Part shown: one piece after another, positions 60,790-64,000 of the stretch
How the letters are laid out: each line of letters opens with the position of its first letter
Numbering within the stretch: position 1 is the first letter of the stretch
Assembly: GCF_030464345.1 (NCBI RefSeq)
Contig: NZ_VCYH01000006.1
Location: forward strand, 1-64,000
Source: Methanoculleus frigidifontis
Lineage (GTDB): Archaea > Halobacteriota > Methanomicrobia > Methanomicrobiales > Methanoculleaceae
Direction of reading: 5' to 3'
DNA: 64,000 nucleotides
Translations under genes and position numbers: made by a program
The notes under the pieces: model-generated
The model's input: the letters and a program-made list of their open reading frames with translations, nothing else
Told to the model about the DNA's origin: nothing
Databases searched by the model: none

Positions 60790-61085
60790 GGATAGAGCAT
60801 CTCCTCATGGCTCCGCTCCCGGAGGGCTCCCGGCAGGGGGGGCGCCTCTGAAAGCAGCCAGGTTCTACTAGGTAGTGTGTTGCTGATACTCTTATACGTG
60901 TCGTACGTGCATGTATCGCTATTATGGCATATTTGAGCGTTTTTTGCCGAACAATCCGCTATTAATGGGCTGTCGTGAACGTCAGGGAGGGCGGAGGGGC
61001 GTCCCCTGCGGGTGTCTGCAAGCGGCCCCGGGTGGATGGCACCCTCCGGCGGCATATGCCTGCCGTGACCCCGGTCGGGGAATTC
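60790..61085. other. Intergenic stretch without a supported gene
   Basis: It contains the divergent promoters of the zinc-ribbon gene and the DUF362 gene. A TATA-like CTCTTATACG occurs near 60889-60898. No protein or RNA gene is evident. Confidence 0.5.
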
Positions 61086-61093
61086 TTTTATAC
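61086..61093 (+). promoter_or_regulatory. TATA box of the DUF362 gene
   Basis: TTTTATAC ends 21 bases before the ATG at 61115, predicting a leaderless transcript. This spacing supports 61115 over earlier starts in the same frame. Confidence 0.6.
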
Positions 61094-61114
61094 GTTGGCG
61101 GATCAGTTCCGCGC

Positions 61115-62035
61115 ATGGCGTCGCCTGCCGCATCTGAAGTCTATCTGATACGCGGGAATGAGAGAAAAACCGGCATCCAGGCGCTCTGGAATGAGATCGA
61201 GATTCCTCCTCTCGCGGGAAAGCGCGTCGCGCTGAAGGCAAACTACAACAGCGACGATCCCTTTCCTGCATCGACGCATCCCGAGACGTTCCGCTCCCTC
61301 CTGGAGCAGATCCTGGCCGCCGGCGCTGCAGAGGTCACCCTTGCCGAACGGAGCGGTATGGGGCAGACCCGGGCGGTGCTGGAGAACCGGGGTGTCTTTG
61401 CCCTTGCAGAGGATTTCGGCTTCGATGCGGTCGTTCTGGATGACCTCCCTGCCGACGGATGGGAGCGGATAGATGCCGAGGGGCTGCACTGGAAGCGGGG
61501 CTTTCTCATTGCAAAGGTCTTCCGGGACGCGGATGTGGTGATCCAGACCTGCTGCCTCAAGACGCACCGCTTCGGCGGCCACGTCACCCTCTCGCTCAAA
61601 AACTCCGTCGGTCTCGTGGCCCGGCACGACCCGGACGGGACGTACGACTACATGGCGGAGCTGCACGCATCGCCGCACCAGCGCAGCATGATCGCCGAGA
61701 TCAACCGCTTCTACCCGACAGACCTGATCGTCATGGACGCAATGCAGGGCTTTGCGACGGGCGGGCCGGAACGCGGCAGCCTCATCGAGCCCGGCCTTCT
61801 CCTCGCCAGTACCGACCGGGTGGCGCTGGATGCGGTGGCAATCGCCCTCCTCCGTTTCTACGGCTCCACGCCGCAGGTGATGAAGGGGCGGATATTTGCG
61901 CAGGAGCAGATCGCCCGGGCGGCGGAGCTCGGTGTCGGTGTCCGGTCGGCCGACGAGCTCCGCCTGGTACCGCTCGATTCCGGGAGCAAATCGGTTGCCA
62001 CGGAGATCCGGCGGATCCTCGACCTGACCGGGTAG
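61115..62035 (+). CDS. DUF362 domain protein
   Basis: A 306-residue protein of the DUF362 family. Segments are KRVALKANYNSDDPFPASTH, VTLAERSGMGQTRAVLENRG, VVIQTCCLKTHRFGGHVTLS and LKNSVGLV, then LIVMDAMQGFATGGPERGSL with STDRVALDAVAIALLRFYGS. No ferredoxin-like extension is present, unlike some relatives. Function is unknown. The agmatine-pathway fusion gene begins 45 bases after its stop on the same strand. Confidence 0.93.
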   Translation: MASPAASEVYLIRGNERKTGIQALWNEIEIPPLAGKRVALKANYNSDDPFPASTHPETFRSLLEQILAAGAAEVTLAERSGMGQTRAVLENRGVFALAEDFGFDAVVLDDLPADGWERIDAEGLHWKRGFLIAKVFRDADVVIQTCCLKTHRFGGHVTLSLKNSVGLVARHDPDGTYDYMAELHASPHQRSMIAEINRFYPTDLIVMDAMQGFATGGPERGSLIEPGLLLASTDRVALDAVAIALLRFYGSTPQVMKGRIFAQEQIARAAELGVGVRSADELRLVPLDSGSKSVATEIRRILDLTG

Positions 62036-62080
62036 TCGATCCGATCGGGTTATTGGTTTCTCCGGTCAACGGTAGAGGAG

Positions 62081-63994
62081 ATGACAGAGAGCAGCACGGT
62101 GACGATCGGCCTTGTCCAGACGGCGGTCTCCGCGGACAAACACCGGAATCTGGCAGAGACACTCGAGCTGGTGCGTTCGGCGATTGCACGGGGCGCCCGG
62201 ATCGTCTGCCTGCAGGAACTCTTCCGGACACGGTATTTTCCGCAGACCGAGGATGCCGACCCCGATGCGTATGCCGAGACCATACCCGGCGAATCGACGG
62301 ACGCCTTTGCCGCGCTTGCCCGGGAGCACGGGGTGGTCATCGTCGTCCCCCTCTACGAGCGCACCGCCGTAGGCGAGTACTTCAACACCGCCGTGGTGAT
62401 CGATGCGGACGGGCGTCTTCTCCCCGCCTACCGGAAGGTGCACATCCCCTACGACCCGCTCTTTTACGAAAAGACCTACTTTTCGCCCGGTGGTGAGTAC
62501 CGCATCTACGACACCCGGCACGGCCGCATCGCCGTGCTCATCTGTTACGACCAGTGGTTCCCGGAGGCTGCGCGGGCTGTCGCCCTGCAGGGCGCCGACA
62601 TCATCTTCTACCCGACGGCGATCGGCTGGATCGCCGGTGAGGAGAACCCCCCCGAGGGCGACTGGCGCGAGGCGTGGGAGACGGTTCAGCGGGGCCACGC
62701 CATCGCAAACAGTGTCCATGTCGCCGCGGTCAACCGGGTGGGGCGCGAGGGGGACCTTGCGTTCTGGGGCAGCTCGTTTGTCTGCGACTGCTTCGGAACA
62801 ATCCTCGCCCGGGGGAGCGATACCTGTGCGGAGGTGATCGTCGCAGACCTCGATCTCTCCCGAAACGCCGCCGTCCGGGATGGATGGGGATTTTTCCGGA
62901 ACCGGCGCCCCGAAACCTACGGCCTCCTCACGGCCGCCGCCGCCCTGCAGACGCCGCGGGAGCTCGGCTACCGTATGCCTGCGGAGTGGGAGCGGCACGA
63001 TGCCATCTGGCTCTCCTGGCCGCATGACTCCGAGAGTTTCCCGGAGATCGAGGCGGTCGAGCGGTCGTATGTCTCCCTGATCGCGGCGGTCCACCGGGAC
63101 GAGGTCATCAACCTCCTGGTGCTCGACGAAGAGATGCGAGGGCGCACCCGGGATCTGTTGCGGGCTGCGGGAGTTCTGCCGGAGCGGATCCGGTTCCACG
63201 TCACCGACTACGCCGACGTCTGGTTCCGCGACTACGGGCCGACATTCGTGGTGAACCGGAGCAGCGGCCGCCGTGCTCTGGTGAACTGGACGTTCAACGC
63301 CTGGGGCGGCAAGTACGAAGAACTGATGCGGGACGACGCCATCCCGCTGACGATCAACCGGGACCTCCATCTTCCCGTCTTCACCCCCGGCATCGTCATG
63401 GAGGGCGGCTCCATCGACGTGAACGGGCTGGGGTCGCTGCTCACCACCGAGCAGTGCCTGCTGAACCCGAACCGGAACCCGCACCTCTCCCGCGGTGAGA
63501 TTGAAGATTATCTCCGGGATTACCTCGGTGCCACCCACGTCATCTGGCTCAAAGACGGGGTTGCAGGGGACGATACCGACGGCCATATCGACGACATCGC
63601 CCGCTTCGTAAACCCGACCACCGTCCTCTGCGCCGTCGAGGAGGACGAAAACGATGAAAACTACGCTCCCCTGATGGAGAACTACGGGATCCTGAAAGCC
63701 TCGGCCGACCAGGACGGCAATCCCCTGACCGTCGTTCCGCTCCCGATGCCCGGGCGCGTGGGGGGCGACCGGCGGCTCCCTGCGAGTTATACGAACTTCT
63801 ACATCGGCAATACGGTCGTGCTGGTGCCGGTCTTCGGCCACGAAAACGATGAGCGGGCTCTGCGGATCATCGGCGAGGCCTTCCCGGGCAGACGCGTGAT
63901 CGGCATCGACTGCACCGCGATGGTGCACGGCCTCGGGACGATCCACTGCATCAGCCAGCAGCAGCCCTCGCTCACCTCCTGGCCGCCCGGGTAG
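62081..63994 (+). CDS. Fusion of N-carbamoylputrescine amidase (AguB) and agmatine deiminase (AguA)
   Basis: A 637-residue protein with two complete enzymes. Residues about 1-293 are a nitrilase-type amidase with its triad Glu46 (CLQELFRTRYF), Lys119 (YRKVHIPYDP) and Cys155 (VLICYDQWFPEAAR), matching N-carbamoylputrescine amidase. Residues about 298-637 are an agmatine deiminase: YRMPAEWERHDAIWLSWPHD, DVWFRDYGPTFVVN, EGGSIDVNGLG, GHIDDIARFVNP and the nucleophile Cys623 in GTIHCISQQQP. Together they convert agmatine to N-carbamoylputrescine and on to putrescine, CO2 and ammonia. The order in the protein is the reverse of the order of reactions. ATG 62081 follows GGAGGAG-like purines. Confidence 0.95.
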   Translation: MTESSTVTIGLVQTAVSADKHRNLAETLELVRSAIARGARIVCLQELFRTRYFPQTEDADPDAYAETIPGESTDAFAALAREHGVVIVVPLYERTAVGEYFNTAVVIDADGRLLPAYRKVHIPYDPLFYEKTYFSPGGEYRIYDTRHGRIAVLICYDQWFPEAARAVALQGADIIFYPTAIGWIAGEENPPEGDWREAWETVQRGHAIANSVHVAAVNRVGREGDLAFWGSSFVCDCFGTILARGSDTCAEVIVADLDLSRNAAVRDGWGFFRNRRPETYGLLTAAAALQTPRELGYRMPAEWERHDAIWLSWPHDSESFPEIEAVERSYVSLIAAVHRDEVINLLVLDEEMRGRTRDLLRAAGVLPERIRFHVTDYADVWFRDYGPTFVVNRSSGRRALVNWTFNAWGGKYEELMRDDAIPLTINRDLHLPVFTPGIVMEGGSIDVNGLGSLLTTEQCLLNPNRNPHLSRGEIEDYLRDYLGATHVIWLKDGVAGDDTDGHIDDIARFVNPTTVLCAVEEDENDENYAPLMENYGILKASADQDGNPLTVVPLPMPGRVGGDRRLPASYTNFYIGNTVVLVPVFGHENDERALRIIGEAFPGRRVIGIDCTAMVHGLGTIHCISQQQPSLTSWPPG

Positions 63995-64000
63995 GCGGCG

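Noticed and set aside
62066-63946. 626-codon frame on the minus strand opposite the agmatine fusion
   Set aside because: It is the antisense shadow of a GC-rich gene with clear enzyme motifs; its translation is Asp/Arg/Val-rich without structure.

Overview
The window is a GC-rich archaeal chromosome segment, most consistent with a methanogen of the order Methanomicrobiales, near Methanoculleus; the assignment is inferred from gene content and style, not from a search. The support is archaeal: ether-lipid genes (sn-glycerol-1-phosphate dehydrogenase, geranylgeranyl reductase with its own ferredoxin), small primase subunit with Gins51, aIF2-alpha, L44e, S27e, Nop10, an archaeal-type prolyl-tRNA synthetase, a family II pyrophosphatase with CBS domains, anaerobic corrinoid synthesis, and TATA-box promoters that often lie 22-30 bases before a start codon (leaderless or nearly so).

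Layout. 1-5.6 kb: end of an unknown gene, a DNA adenine methylase bracketed by two imperfect 64-bp direct repeats, a RidA homologue, two uncharacterised proteins and a flavin disulfide reductase homologue. 5.6-13.7 kb: pyrophosphatase and a Bat-type HTH regulator, divergent from an ABC cassette made of a surface-anchored protein, one ATPase and three paralogous MacB/FtsX-type permeases; a perfect 16-bp palindrome lies between regulator and cassette. 14-24.6 kb: unknown protein, MarC, PAP2 phosphatase, type IV pilin-like protein, NfeD and SPFH proteins, a methyltransferase, a site-2 protease, RNase HII, a TrkA-type protein, geranylgeranyl reductase and a 58-residue ferredoxin.

24.7-30.4 kb: an eight-gene cobalamin operon cbiT-L-F-G-H-C-D-E in which every neighbouring pair overlaps. 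30.4-38.8 kb: accessory genes including a small HELLH protein, a CHASE4 sensor, a DedA-like/small multidrug-export-type membrane protein, two convergent sensory lipoproteins, a dolichol-kinase-like membrane protein and a secreted coiled-coil protein. 38.8-44.9 kb: pyruvate kinase, the cobalt transporter cbiM-N-Q-O (CbiO has an extra C-terminal domain) and divergent cbiA. 44.9-49.6 kb: a second CHASE4 sensor with the same unusual C-terminal module, a cupredoxin-like lipoprotein that lost its copper ligands, an endonuclease Q homologue and a long gene-poor stretch with a strong TATA box.

49.6-57 kb is a dense minus-strand information-processing run (egsA, UPF0179, UPF0058, elp3, priS, gins51, rpl44e, rps27e, aIF2-alpha, nop10, PAC2 protein). 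57-64 kb: DUF63 and SpoIIM-family membrane proteins, proS with a hairpin terminator, a zinc-ribbon protein, a DUF362 protein and a 637-residue fusion of N-carbamoylputrescine amidase and agmatine deiminase, which would carry agmatine to putrescine in one polypeptide.

Two genes (nop10 and the ferredoxin) are shorter than common ORF cut-offs and were found by direct translation. I see no tRNA, rRNA, CRISPR array, insertion sequence or origin.
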